64,000 nt of DNA from Sipunculus nudus (taxonomy: Eukaryota > Annelida > Sipuncula > Golfingiida > Sipunculidae). A program made the position numbers and the translations under genes. The DNA is taken from positions 19,629,867 to 19,693,866 of the forward strand of contig CM049308.1 in assembly GCA_026874595.1 (NCBI GenBank), written 5' to 3'. The notes beneath the pieces are model-generated. The model had not been told where the DNA came from and did no database searches. It worked only from the letters and a program-made list of their open reading frames with translations. This document shows positions 48,433 to 60,430 of the stretch, one piece after another. Each line of letters begins with the position of its first letter. Positions within the stretch are counted from its first letter, which is position 1.

Positions 48433-50639
48433 TTTCTTTTTTTTTTGTATTGTAGGTTTGCTCCGTGAGAAGTAATAAACATCCGACTCTTACGCATGAC
48501 TACACATTCTTGGCCCAGAGAAGAACCGCCTCATTTGAAACAAGTTCTGCTGCACGCCGGAATCTTCAGCTCTCATGTGTAACTACCAATTTGCCGATCC
48601 TCCCTTTTTTCCAGTGTCGTCCCAGCCATGACAGTAAGGATTGAATTATGTTGACCTGCCTAAGAACATCACGTGGCATGTTTACAGTGAATGGAAAAGT
48701 CGGTTAACCCTTTCGGACATGACACTTGTGTCAATCTGTTAAGCCCATCTGCATCGTATCCACCGCCCACTGTAATTTGTCAAACTGTCCGAGCTAAAAA
48801 TACCTGTCCCGACTTTGAGACAGAGCAAGGGTGACAGGCTGGAACGTTATTGAATCACTAATGATTATCAAATTGCCTGGAAATATGTTGCGGTGTGGAT
48901 ACCAGTTGCTGAACAGGGGTGGATACAGAATCTTAGAAGGGGGGGGGGGGCATCACCCTGGCTTGGCTCAGGTAAATAAATGTGCGGGGAGTGCTAATTC
49001 TTAATATATATGAACGATGACAGCACTTGATGCAAAATCGTTGCTTTTCGATTTTAAGCGTTTTCTATTTCTAAGATTATTTTGGTAACCGGGGATTCCT
49101 ATGGTAAACTATGGTGTAGATACAGTTCGTCATTTAGGTTGCAGTAACATTATTTTGTCCGTTTGTAATTTTGTCCTTTCTGTGTGTTTAATATATCAAG
49201 TTTAAAGATATTGTGTGGAAGGTATAATCTGATTTACCTCGGGATGAAGACCATCTCAGGGGGCAGACAAATAAATATATAAGTCCTTACACTGATTAAA
49301 GGCAAAATGAGCAGCATATAATTTAGATTTTGTACTGATCGAGGCAAATATTTCCTATCAGGATTCTGTGAATGTTTTGCATTGTTTAGCACATTTTTTT
49401 TATTTTGAGGCTATTATCCTCGAACCCACGCGATATGTTCCTGATACAATCGAAAACAGGAATTTGTAAAAAAAAATAGTAGATAAGAGAACCGGATCTT
49501 ACATCTGGACATCGCGTGTTTTTACATGTGTGCACGATGCCTGCGGAGAAATGCGGTCTTGAAAGGCAATCGTGTATCTTTATTGTCACCAAAGCCGACT
49601 TGGTCGAGTATTGGCTATAAAACAATGTCCTTGAAGGACATGTTCAAAATTGTACCTGTTAGACCGTATACATTTTTCTCGCTCAAATCCCTGGCTCAGT
49701 GATACAGCAATAGTCACTTCAGAGCCATTGTTGACCTTTTTCGTATCATAAAAACAAAGCTAATCAAATTGAACAAACCCTAAAGCCCATGGGGCGGCAG
49801 GCAGCGGGATGAAGCTTGAACGCTTTGACGCACTGCGGCGCATTTACTGGGATATTCGTTTAACAAGACATGACACAATGTCTTCAGAGTAAGAAGACCC
49901 TTCTTCCCCTGCGGAAAATGGGTCCTATTTGTAGCACAGAAGCCTATGTATGAGACCATGAAGAATAAAACCGGGGCTCAAGGCAACAAGGGATGATATT
50001 GGTTTTCTAATGGCCACAGGACACGTGGAAACAGGGTTCAGGAACTGCTGGTTTTGAGTTTCTAATGAGCTCGTCATGTAGATATATTTAGAATCCCTTA
50101 TGGTCGATTTATTGATTAAAAGCATATCAAGGTTATTCCTGATATATTTATGATGTTTATGAAACTTTTTTGAAGGACATTATAGTGTAAAAATAAAACT
50201 AGTACATTTAACAAATTGAATACACGTTATTTTGTTTATATAAAGTAGCAACACCGCACAGGCTGAGAACAAATGCAATCGGTTAATGGAAACATGACGT
50301 ATTAAAAACAAAAATAATTTTGATCATGAGCCACCTATTTTGTTTTACTCTTTGTCTGCTTAATCTTTTTCCTCATTACATCATGTAAATCTGAGATGCA
50401 TGAACATAGTTGCCAAGGCAACGTCTTTTCGAGTTTACAATAGACATGGCGTCAATTTTAATTACGTAAAATGCTATGTTTTCATTATATGAAATTTTAG
50501 AAAGATTTTATTTTACATATATTCAAAAAAAAATTTGCCCAAGATATTCATGACAGCCGCCATTAATAATGCACGTTTCGCGGAAGAGGCAATATCATGC
50601 AATACCTCGATTTGTATCAAAATGTCTATTAATCAAGTC
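48433..50639. other. no recognised gene; poly-G near 48,940
   Basis: At 48,914, CAGGGGTGGATACAGAATCT followed by a G run resembles a decayed transposon terminus, but no partner end was found. The rest is unrecognised. Confidence 0.45.
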
Positions 50640-51326
50640 TGACTCAAAGGTGAAATTGGCGTTACATTCATTTACTTACTGAGCAGCCATTCTTGAATAT
50701 ATGTCCAAATTGTCAAAGTACTTTTTTCATTTTTTTTTCAAATTTTCTACAATTAAGAGACAATCGTGTATAAAAGGAACATTTTAGATTGTCCTAAATG
50801 GCACACAACGTGTGTAGTCCGCTTCCGCTTGTGCCATCATTTTGCTATTTTTGTGGAAAGCCTTAGTCACAAATTTAGAGCAAAAATGGCCAAAAATAAA
50901 AAATATATGTATTTATACGCTCCTCACGCAGTGGTTCCAGACTTCCTTTCGTGTAACCGCTGCTTTCTATGGCAAGGTTCAAAGCGGCAGACCACTGAAA
51001 CCGTATCGTGCATCCAGGACAAATTTGAAACACCCGCTCTCGTTAGTCTGATAACAGCCGTTATGGCATAGGGCCATAAATCAGACCAATGAAACCTTGT
51101 TGCGCTCGTTTAAATTTGGGCTGGATGCACAATGTGTACAACCTGTGAGGAGCGTATTGTATTTGTGGCAATGTAAGGTTGTCACATCCTACCAAATGCA
51201 AACAGCTAGATATCTTTGTAAACAAGTAATAAAAATTCACACGAATTCTCGCATATCATCGGCAGACTGAAAACGGGCGGGATTTGAGGATATCTGTCAT
51301 TGAGCCAATGCAAAAGAAAAATAATC
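50640..51326 (+). repeat. 0.7-kb direct repeat, copy 1, with internal inverted arms
   Basis: Collinear with 61,672-62,400 from GACTCAAAGGTGAAATTGGC to AGCCAATGCAAAAGAAAA. Internal inverted repeats: GTGCATCCAG-ACAAATTT (about 51,008-51,026) against AAATTTGGGCTGGATGCAC (about 51,112-51,130), and TACGCTCCTCACG against GTGAGGAGCGTA. The unit can therefore form a large hairpin, suggesting a foldback element. Open frames inside are not conserved in copy 2. Confidence 0.82.
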
Positions 51327-52747
51327 CTTTAAAAGGCACTATGTTATAAAAAGCGGAAGAAGAACGAAATACAAACAGAAATACGCCAGGACAGAAATCT
51401 CGGTTATGTAAGATAGAAAGACGAATAAGATGAGTAAAATTTTATATGGCTTTGATCATGTTTGTCAAAGATATGCGAGATTGATGAGTGTATCTGTCAC
51501 CTTAAACATTAATTAACCATATATGCCGAGTTATAACGATACCTTGCTTCGCTCACGGTTGTGATACTTGTTAGAAATATTTATTGTTTACCGGATGGTC
51601 TGATTAATTTTAATTGATAACGTCCTAATAGCCAGCCATGGAGGCCTTGTCGAAAATGACAAACATATTTGTTCTTCGTTGAGATTTCAGTTAGGGTTTT
51701 TTAATATTACCAGTTTTGCAATTCCGACCTCTCGACCGACTGACTAATATCATAGGGGCAAAATGCTAAATGTGATTTTCGATACCACAAGTTTAAAAGA
51801 GACATTTTTCTTGTAGCCAGCCCGTGAGGCCTTGTCGAAACACGATGAAAATTTGTTTCGTCATCGAGATTTCAGTGCGATGTTTTCATATTACCAATTT
51901 TGCAACTGTGACCTCTTGTCCGACTCTCTAATGTCTTAGAGACGAAACTGCTGTTACAATTTTAGTTGCTGTTATGATGCCAGTCTTATCAATGGCGGTA
52001 TTTTGGTGGAGCCTGACACAGTGAGAGACTCCATCACCTTTCTTAAGGCGTACTGCAAAAAGCAAGAGAATGTCACTTTATTATCGGAAGTGGCACTTTA
52101 TATAATAGAAGATGCCATAGCCACAGCTGTCTGATGTCTTCAACGTGACAGCAGTGTTTGCTGAGGAGTAATCAAAGACCTGCCGTGTTTCCATATAGTG
52201 AGTCAAAGTAAACTTCAGTTGTGACATTTAAATTTCAAGTCATGTTGGGACAAGATATTTTAAAGATCATTAACTGTTATTGTGAAAAGTTTCTTCTTCT
52301 TGTGAGGAATACATTATTAGTTTATTAAGGAACGTTTCATGGGGAAACAAAATACTTTGTATTCAAATGGTCCCTCCTTTACTAAGCCGAGGCATAGGAA
52401 ATCATTTTATTTCATGTTCGAAAGGTCCAATATTGACATCCATTATTTCGTTTCACTTCATATATTTGCGGCGTAAAATCTCGCTGTATATGAAATTAAC
52501 CTTGCATTAAAATAATAGTTATAATATGGCTTCAAAGTAAAGCCTTCCTTCATCTAGAGTTTCGATATTATTTATTTTTTTACTCAAGTTTAGACAATAC
52601 AATACTTTAAGAGTTGAGTTGAGACAAGCATTAGCTTATTTCAAAAATGTTTTAGAATCGAGGGAATAATATTTTGAAGAAAAGTATGTAACCAGTTAAT
52701 AGTATCCGAGATGTTTTAGTTTAGAAATGGCTAAAGATCCCTTTCTT
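51327..52747 (+). other. unrecognised; imperfect 170-bp duplication at about 51,615-51,960
   Basis: AGCCAGCCATGGAGGCCTTG (51,631) and AGCCAGCCCGTGAGGCCTTG (51,816) begin two related segments. Each continues with GTCGAAA, GAGATTTCAGT, ATTACCA-TTTTGCAA and GACCTCT-GACCGACT. It is a diverged tandem pair of about 185 bp period. Confidence 0.6.
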
Positions 52748-52748
52748 C

Positions 52749-52751
52749 TCG

Positions 52752-52821
<70 letters not shown>
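52749..52821. repeat. (CT)n-(TA)n compound microsatellite
   Basis: CT run followed by about 25 TA units. Confidence 0.94.
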
Positions 52822-52824
<3 letters not shown>

Positions 52825-52849
52825 TCACAACATTGAAACCTCATCTTTA

Positions 52850-53245
52850 TATTCTAACATATTATAGTATGAAATATTACTATCATTCCCTTGATAGCAA
52901 CAAAGAATATGAACTGAATTTCGATCCAATCAATTATGACTGTGCGCCTGATGAACCCTCATCTAATCACTCTGATCATTTACTTATGGTCGTTATACCT
53001 GATAGTACCAGGCAGATTAACCGCGGAAATTGTTGGCTACTGTTGTGACTGGCAACATGTGATTGCCTATTGGCGGTGACGAATATCTGTTCAGATGGTT
53101 TTATGGCTTTGACTTCTTCAAATTATCGTCCTATATCTAATTTAAATATCACTGAAGCACATAAAATTGTTTTCATATTCTGTTAATCGGATTTAACCAT
53201 ATTTGTATAATTAGTAATTTGTAACTTGCAATTACTTAGTATGTA
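52850..53245 (+). repeat. repeat X, copy 1
   Basis: Matches the reverse complement of 58,335-58,700: CTGATGAACCCTCATCTAAT, CTTATGGTCGTTATACCTG, AGATTAACCGCGGAAATTGT, CACTGAAGCACATAAAAT and AATTTGTAACTTGCAA. One open frame ends in CAPDEPSSNHSDHLLMVVIP but is not preserved in the partner copy. Function unknown. Confidence 0.8.
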
Positions 53246-53477
53246 ATTATAAGGATTAGAAGTCAAGTCCCCCACATTGTAAAAAAGGAAATTGCACCCC
53301 CCCCCCCCGGTCGGCCCCGAACTGTGCACCAAGGGATTGGCGTTTTTTTCGCCTATTTTTGTTAACAGTTAAATTTAACAGAACATACCCCTTTAACCAC
53401 TATTCGATTATCAATCAAAACATCGATTATTCAATGCTTGTAACACTTTAGTGCTTAGCTCGGCCAACGATGGGTTC

Positions 53478-54048
53478 CATAATGGACGACAAACTATCTG
53501 AATTACCATCGGGAAACTTTTGACCTTTCTTTTCATGGGGCAATATTCCTTCCTGTTGTGTATCATATATTTTTGTTCGTTTTTTGATGAAAGGCATTTT
53601 TCACTTTAGAACAGAGCTTTGCACATGAGATCTTTGGTCACAAGTGTAACCGATGAAGGCATTTCTTTGTTTCTGCTGGGTGTCATATTTACTAGAGATT
53701 GTTGTAACCTTTTAAGATTGGAAAGATTAACATTAGATATCTTACATAAAACGATGCAAGATGACGATTTTAGTTAAGGTCAAGTCCTATATAAAGTCCA
53801 TCAATTGAGAATAGCGCTTCTTGTTAACGATTGTAGTATATTTCAAATGTATTATTGTAAGAAGCTTTATTAATCAATTATACCAGACCAGACGCTCATG
53901 CCCAGGAATTACAATGTTGTCAATGCATATCATTCATTCATAATGAAATTAAAGCTCAAACTGCTTTTTTTGGTATACATGAGTAGGCGGTATCTCGGTT
54001 AACTAAGAGTTCTAGTGCAAAGCATATTGGATGATACATAAAGGGATA

Positions 54049-54094
<46 letters not shown>

Positions 54095-54135
54095 TGCGTG
54101 AATGAGAAATATGTAGGATAGCTCATGTTCCTTTT

Positions 54136-54187
<52 letters not shown>

Positions 54188-54835
54188 GTGTGTTTGTGTA
54201 TGTTTATACAATCCTATGAATACATACTTAAGCAATGTCCCTAAATAAAATTACCAGTCCTATCAAGTAGGTATTATGACGTTGTTTTAAAATATTCAAT
54301 GAAAAACGCTAATTCCTAATACAACACATTTTTGCGCAGAAATCTCGAATATATGAAAAAGCGTAATGATTAAGTCATGTTTGATGTAGAAAGTATACCA
54401 CAGACTGACATCCCTGTGTGTTACCTGTCAGGACAATGGGAACGGTAAAACCTTTTATATACTCTACAGGTGTGTCATCTGTATAGTGGTATCAGTTCTT
54501 ATATATCATAAAGGAAAATGGCATTCGTTTGCGTGACCTAAAGGTAAAAAGTTTCAGTGAAATGGATATGATAAGGCATTAAATGACAGATATCGTACAG
54601 GAAAACACTAAAAAAAAATTGACAAGAACCATTGTTTTCTTCGCGGACCCGTTGTCTCAATAAATTATAGATTTAAACATGTGAGCTCTCTCGTCTCGGT
54701 TGACAAAATATTGCGCTGTAAATGCCAACGACTTACACATAATATAGTCGACTTGATGGAAAAGCACCCGCTTTCAGTCATATAAAGACACATATATGAG
54801 TTTCTTTTGTTTCTGACACATTTATTAATGCCAGC

Positions 54836-54838
<3 letters not shown>
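53478..54838 (+). repeat. repeat Y, left arm of a large inverted pair
   Basis: Matches the reverse complement of 58,930-60,308 over its full length, from ATAATGGACGACAAACTATC to ATTAATGCCAGCTTTT. Shared internal blocks include ACCAGACGCTCAT, AAGTCATGTTTGATGTAGAA/AAGTCATGTCTGATTTAGAA and GAGCTCTCTCGTCTCGGTTG. It contains (GA)n at 54,051-54,092 and (TA)n at 54,140-54,182, both present at corresponding places in the other arm. Non-coding. Confidence 0.88.

Positions 54839-54895
<57 letters not shown>
54839..54895. repeat. (TA)n microsatellite at the edge of repeat Y
   Basis: About 28 TA units starting exactly where similarity to the other arm ends; the other arm (58,930) has no TA run here. Confidence 0.93.
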
Positions 54896-54897
<2 letters not shown>

Positions 54898-55153
54898 ATA
54901 TTAATATATTAATTAATTCTAGATAATTTCTCTTAAGAAATGTAATGGATTTTATTATAAAAATGCGGATATAAAAAAAAGAAGAACCAATGTGCGGTGT
55001 GATCGAACCTTTATGTCCTTTAATTTCCAAATATGTTCGCGAATATATTGGGAAAAAAAGGACATAAATGTGCAATATACCATACAATGGAAGATAATCA
55101 GCAAAGCCAGAGCGTACGTCATATCATGTAAATCATGTAACCTTTGCTTATAG

Positions 55154-55352
55154 AAGAAGTATTTGATTATTCACCGCCCCTTTCTATGCACCCTTCACAA
55201 AAGAAAAGAAATCGCAGCGACATACAGGCACAGATCAAAACACCTGCTGACCAACTACAAATACGCTGGATCATCTATAAGGAGCCCCGACAAGACCGAG
55301 CAGTGTTCCTGACGAGTGAGAGCCCATTACGAAAAAGAGCTATCAAACACAT
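55154..55352 (+). CDS. candidate internal coding exon, function unknown
   Basis: A 199-bp open stretch lies between an acceptor-like CCTTTGCTTATAG (to 55,153) and a near-consensus donor CACAT|GTAAGT (55,353 on). The peptide is hydrophilic and basic (including KTPADQLQIRWIIYKEPRQD and ESPLRKRAIKH), with no stop across 66 codons. Both splice signals are in the right places for an internal exon. No domain is recognised and no partner exon could be named, so coding status is inferred only. Confidence 0.3.
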
Positions 55353-57755
55353 GTAAGTGTGTTAGGGCCTGAAATATATGTATTACAGCTCCTTAAATTA
55401 GTTGAGTACTTTAAAACCCCATGGTTTTGCAACAATCTTGATATATATATATATATTTATATGGCGACCTACCGACCTTGTACACTGTGCTTTACCCAAG
55501 GGTAACAAAGGACAGTTATTGCCATAATTTTCATCTGATTTTGTTCGAAAAACTTAAACTGATTAAGATGTCATAATACCAAAGGAAATTATGTTATTAT
55601 TCAATGTAAAGAACCGATCAAACAAAAGGCTTCGTACTTCCTATATCTTTCGTTTTCTAAAGCCTATCTGTGTATATGTTAGGCTCCAAGTCGGGTCACA
55701 CAGTTAATGGTCAACATGTGACTCCATTAGTCAAGTATGGTAAGTATGCTTGTGTCATCTTTACTCCAAAATTAGGTTCTTATTTTCTAAAGTGGAGAAA
55801 ATGCGATCACGCGATGTCTGCTGTTAATAAAAGCAAAGTGACAAGTGCACTCTTAACAGGCGAGAACTCAAAAACTGCTAAAAACTATCATTTTTATTTT
55901 AGGGATGTTCCCGGAATGCCCCATTGAAAATCAACCTAGTACGTCTGATTATCATAAAAAGGAAACCTCGTTTTTCCACAAAGGAACAGACATAATGTTG
56001 ATAGCAGTTTAAGAGTCTTCGTTTGGATTTATCCGATTAAGTCTTCCGGAAAAATTGCGGACATTTGTATGTACTTTGATAGAACAGCGTGTATAAATGA
56101 GACTACAAAAATCCCTCACGTACCTTAAGGCCTTCAACCTTAAAGTTCCCGCCGGTGCTTTTGGCATAATTGTGAATTGTCGCTTAAATCTCAGAGAAAA
56201 TTCCTAATCCAGTTTATATAAAACCTAAGATAAAGAAGGCTTAATAATAAAAAATCATTCTTTTCATAAGGATACCTTCTTCCTTTTCAATTTAGACAAT
56301 GCCGACAATAGGCCATGGACCTAAATGTATTAAAAAAATAAAAGATCTGTGCTTTTAAAATGTCCTATGATCAGATTCTTACGACTTGCCATCTACATCA
56401 GCCACTTCCGGGTGGATAAATATACCATCGTCAGATTAGAACGAAGGGTCTGCTTGGCCAAGTTTAGTAGATAATCTATAGATAGGTATTTTATATTCGG
56501 TGCTGCCACTCTGGATTTAATTGAAAAAAAGGTGCATAATCTTAAAAGAAAAAACTATAAATTGTCGGGGAAAAGTATGACAAAGGCATAATTTAAAGGG
56601 AAATAGTGCAATTTTTGTACAATTTTACCACATGCGATACTTCTAAACAAGCTTTGGGTATGGAATGTATAGAGTCTATAATACCAGAAACAGTGTATTT
56701 ACATTCTGATTGGAAATTTAGTAATATTATAACCATGATGCCCTGTGTGGGTGTTGTACAGTGCAGTACGCATCGCCCAACTCGGAATTCTGCGAAACTG
56801 CTTGCAGGTGGACGACATTCATATCATGACGTGACGTCATATTATTATTATTACTATTAATATTATTATTTTTATCAGTACTATTTATTATTTTGTTTAT
56901 ATTCATTTCAACTTTTTTTGCATAATAATCACGTGTTTTATTTGGCTTTATTTAGCTTTATTGAGTTACCTACGTTTATTTTGTCCGAGTGAGGCACGAA
57001 ATGGTGGACAGAAAAGTACTTAAGCAGCAAACATGGGCGAACTTTAAAATAATTTTTAACTGGTAATCCTATGCGCTGGAGTCCAACGACTATTACTTTT
57101 ATCCGTGTAAGGGACAAAATTCAACACCCGGGTAAACATACCACTGGCATTTTTTTGGTCACCTAGCAACGCAGGCTTTGTCTACATGCCACTGGGAACG
57201 TTAACGGGCAGAATGGATGTGTGTTATAAGAATTCCTTTCCTTATTCAGATTTCCTTATTCTTGGTTTATTCTTTGCTCCTAAGGTACTACTGAAGGCGT
57301 CCATTGATATCCAGATTTTGGTATGAGTTCTTTCAAGTTTAGTTTGTATGGAAACAATGTAAGATCCTACTGAGCTTTCGGGTACACCTAATATCTCATA
57401 CAACAGTCGGCGCCCACAGCAGAATACCAGACATCACAAACCTTGGAAACCAACAACATCCAGAAAAAAAAAAAACGGTCTCACCAACTACATCCTAGAC
57501 TGATTCATCATCGAAGATTCTGTTTGGTATTACTGTTCTGCCTGTGTGGACGAGGAAGGGTAGGCAATTTATGAGATTAATACAACTAGCGTTATATACA
57601 TAATTTCAACATGAGACCCGTGACACCCGGTTGTTAGTGTGTTCGCGAAATTGCTGCCCCACGAGTGATTTCAAGAAACCACCATGATATGAAATTACAT
57701 ATTATTCTCACTTCAAAAACCAACAACAGGATAAACCTTTGCCCCTGCTCCTTAT
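55353..57755. other. no recognised feature
   Basis: AT-rich with a short TA run (55,440-55,458) and a (ATT)n-like patch (56,838-56,895). Nothing else is supported. Confidence 0.45.
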
Positions 57756-58004
57756 TTGCCATTATTACCGCCATTAGTTCTCAAGGATTCCTCACACACT
57801 TCCACGAGAGACTTCCTGGCCAAAGTTTTAATTAACTATCATAGAGACAAATCCACTGAGAAACCAACCTTCCGACTCAACGGTCACCGAATTTCCCCAG
57901 ATGAACGACCTAGGGTGTCCAAATCAAAATACGTCATACGATATCTGGCGGCAAATCAGACGAATTTTGTACGTGATGGCATTGCTTTGCATGATCTCAC
58001 TTAA
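57756..58004 (+). pseudogene. repeat X-related open fragment
   Basis: An 82-codon open frame contains FRLNGHRISPDERPRVSKSK. The minus-strand frame of 58,477-58,839 contains FALHGHGISPDGRTRVSKSQ at the matching place, so the two fragments are convergent relatives. Conservation at peptide level with diverged DNA upstream suggests descent from a real coding sequence, possibly a mobile-element ORF or a host multigene family. I do not recognise the family. Copies at 52.85 and 58.3 kb carry later parts. Confidence 0.45.
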
Positions 58005-58334
58005 ACAACTAGTGGCCTTTCAAATTTCGTAATACATCACTTCCGGTCATATGGTCTTTACGTTTAGCAACGTGGGTACTTGTGGCTTGTTTACTAATAA
58101 CATCTTGATAAACACACATTTCAGCACATCACAAAGGCATTTAATCCTATGTTTTATACTTGATTTAAAGCGTTGTTTCCAACACAAGCCTTGTTGTATA
58201 AAACTTTAAACCAAAACGACGTGAGGTCCAAATACATTGGTTTTGCCCTTTAAACCAATGAAAGGAACAGACGGCTACAAATATACATTTATCAACGGCC
58301 ATCGGATAGATACCATGTCATATCTCCGTTTGGA

Positions 58335-58839
58335 TACTAAGTTATTGCAAGTTACAAATTACTAATTATACAAAAATGGTTAAATCCGATTGACAGAATA
58401 TAAAAAAAAAACTATTTTATGTGCTTCAGTGGTATTTAGAACAGTTCTAGGACGATCTCTTGAACAGCCTAAGCCATTAAACCATTTGAGCAGAAAATCG
58501 TCCCCGCCAATAGCCAATTACATGTTTCCAGTAGAAGTGGTAGCCAACAATTTCCACGGTTAATCTGTCTGGTCCTCGCAGGTATAACGACCATAAGTAT
58601 ATGCTCAGAGTGATTAGATGAGGATTCATCAGGCACAGTACAGTCTCAATTGATTTCGAGTGATGTTCCTGTTCATATTCTAACAGTGCATATATTTCTC
58701 TTGTTGTGCAAAAAATTTGTGATTTGGACACCCTAGTTCGGCCATCTGGGGAAATTCCGTGACCGTGGAGAGCGAAGGTTTGTTCTTCAGAATAACATAA
58801 AAGTTCAAACAATTTTCCAAAATGCTTGAGGAACACCAC
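58335..58839 (-). pseudogene. repeat X, copy 2 (inverted), with open fragment
   Basis: The reverse complement of 58,335-58,700 matches 52,850-53,245. Upstream on the minus strand (58,712-58,839) is the GHGISPDGRTRVSKS peptide shared with 57,756-58,004. The longest frame is 120 codons, but the segment homologous to copy 1 is read in a different frame there, so at least one copy is frameshifted. It looks like a decayed coding repeat of unknown function. Confidence 0.55.
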
Positions 58840-58929
58840 TCCAACATCTTACATGTTCGGCTGATATATACGTTCGAGAGTTGAGCTTCGTCAATATCTT
58901 AAAATTATATATAAAAAGTAGGGACATGA

Positions 58930-59591
58930 AAAGCTGGCATTAATAAAAATGTCTCAGAAACAAGAGAAGCTTATTTATGTGTCTTAATATGACTAAAAGC
59001 GGGTTCTTTTCCATAAAGTCGACTTAATATTGTGTAAGTCTTTGGCATTTACAGCGATATATATTGTCAACCGAGACGAGAGAGCTCACATGTTTAAATC
59101 TATAAAATATTGACACAACGGTTCCGCGAAGAAAACAATGGTTCTTGTCAATGTTTTTGTGTGTGTTTTCCCGCACGATATCTGTCATTTAAGGGCATAT
59201 CCTATCCATTTCACTAAAACTTTTTACCTTTAGGTCACGCAAACGAATACCACTTTTACCAATATTCCTTTATGATATATCAGAGGTGATACCACTATAC
59301 AGATGACACACCTGTAGAGTATATCAAAGGTTTTACCGTTCCCTTTGTCCTGACAGGTAACACACAGGGGTGTCAGTCAGTGGTATACTTTCTAAATCAG
59401 ACATGACTTAATCATTACGATTTTACTCATATTCCAGATGTCTGCGTAAAAATATGTTATTTTAGGAATTAGCGGTTTTCTATGTATTTTTAAAACAACG
59501 TCATTATACCTGCCTGATAGGACTGGTACTTTTATATAGGGACATTGCTTCCGTAAATATGCTAAAGATTGTATAAACATACATAAACAAA

Positions 59592-59633
<42 letters not shown>

Positions 59634-59679
59634 ATATATATATACAGAAAAAAAGGAACACGAGCTATCTTACATATTT

Positions 59680-59727
<48 letters not shown>

Positions 59728-60308
59728 ATATCCCTTTTATGTATCATCCTATATGCTTCGTACTAGAACTCTAGGTTAACCGAGATACTGTCTTCTCATG
59801 TACACCAAAAAAAATTAGTTTGAGCTTTTATTTCTTTATGAATAAATGGTTTGCATTTAAGAAAAAAAATTGTAATTCCTGGATATGAGCGTCTGGTCAG
59901 GTTCAATCGATTAATAAAGCTTCTAACAATAATACTTTTAAAATATACCACCATCGATTACAAGAAGCGCTATTCTCAATTAATGGACTTTATAAAGGAC
60001 TTGACCTTAAATAGAATCGTCATCGTGCATCGTTTTATGTAAGATATCTTAAGTTAATCTTTCCAATCATAAAAGGTTACAACAATCTCTAATAAATATA
60101 ACACCAAGCAGAAACAAAGAAATGCCTTCATCGGTTACACTTGTGACCCAAGATCTCATTTGGAATGCTCTGTTCTAAAGTGAAAAATGCCTTTCTTCAA
60201 AGAATGAACAAAAATATATGAGACACAATAGGAAGGAATATTGCCCCATGAAAAGAAAGGTCGAAAGTTTCCCGATGGTAATTCAGATAGTTTGTCGTCC
60301 ATTATGAA
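58930..60308 (-). repeat. repeat Y, right arm of the inverted pair
   Basis: Reverse-complement partner of 53,478-54,838. It contains (TA)n at 59,595-59,644 and (TC)n at 59,682-59,727, corresponding to the (TA)n and (GA)n of the left arm. Arms differ by scattered substitutions and small indels. Confidence 0.88.
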
Positions 60309-60315
60309 AACGCAG

Positions 60316-60430
60316 TTTTATAATGGCCAGAACGCTTGACCTATGACCGTAGAGATCGTAGGTTCATGCCCAGTCTGGACTATTCTTCCATTCAGGACCA
60401 TTGGCCAAGGTCATCACGTGATAATGTAGA
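60316..60430 (+). mobile_element. possible tRNA-derived SINE-like unit
   Basis: TGGCCAGAACGCTTGACC resembles an A-box head and GGTTCATGCCC (60,361-60,371) an imperfect B-box at suitable distance. It starts just where repeat Y ends. Single copy in this window, so support is limited. Confidence 0.35.

Noticed and set aside
50766-51071. A 101-codon frame in the 0.7-kb repeat
   Set aside because: Copy 2 (61,820-62,130) carries stops and indels in the same frame, so the frame is not maintained.
53110-53150. A peptide SNYRPISNLN resembling the reverse-transcriptase NYRPISNL motif in repeat X
   Set aside because: The inverted partner copy (58,400-58,450) has different, non-matching residues here, and no neighbouring reverse-transcriptase motifs exist; taken as chance.
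52757-59727. Direct or inverted microsatellite repeats as a CRISPR-like array
   Set aside because: Dinucleotide repeats without spacer-repeat alternation, in a eukaryotic context.
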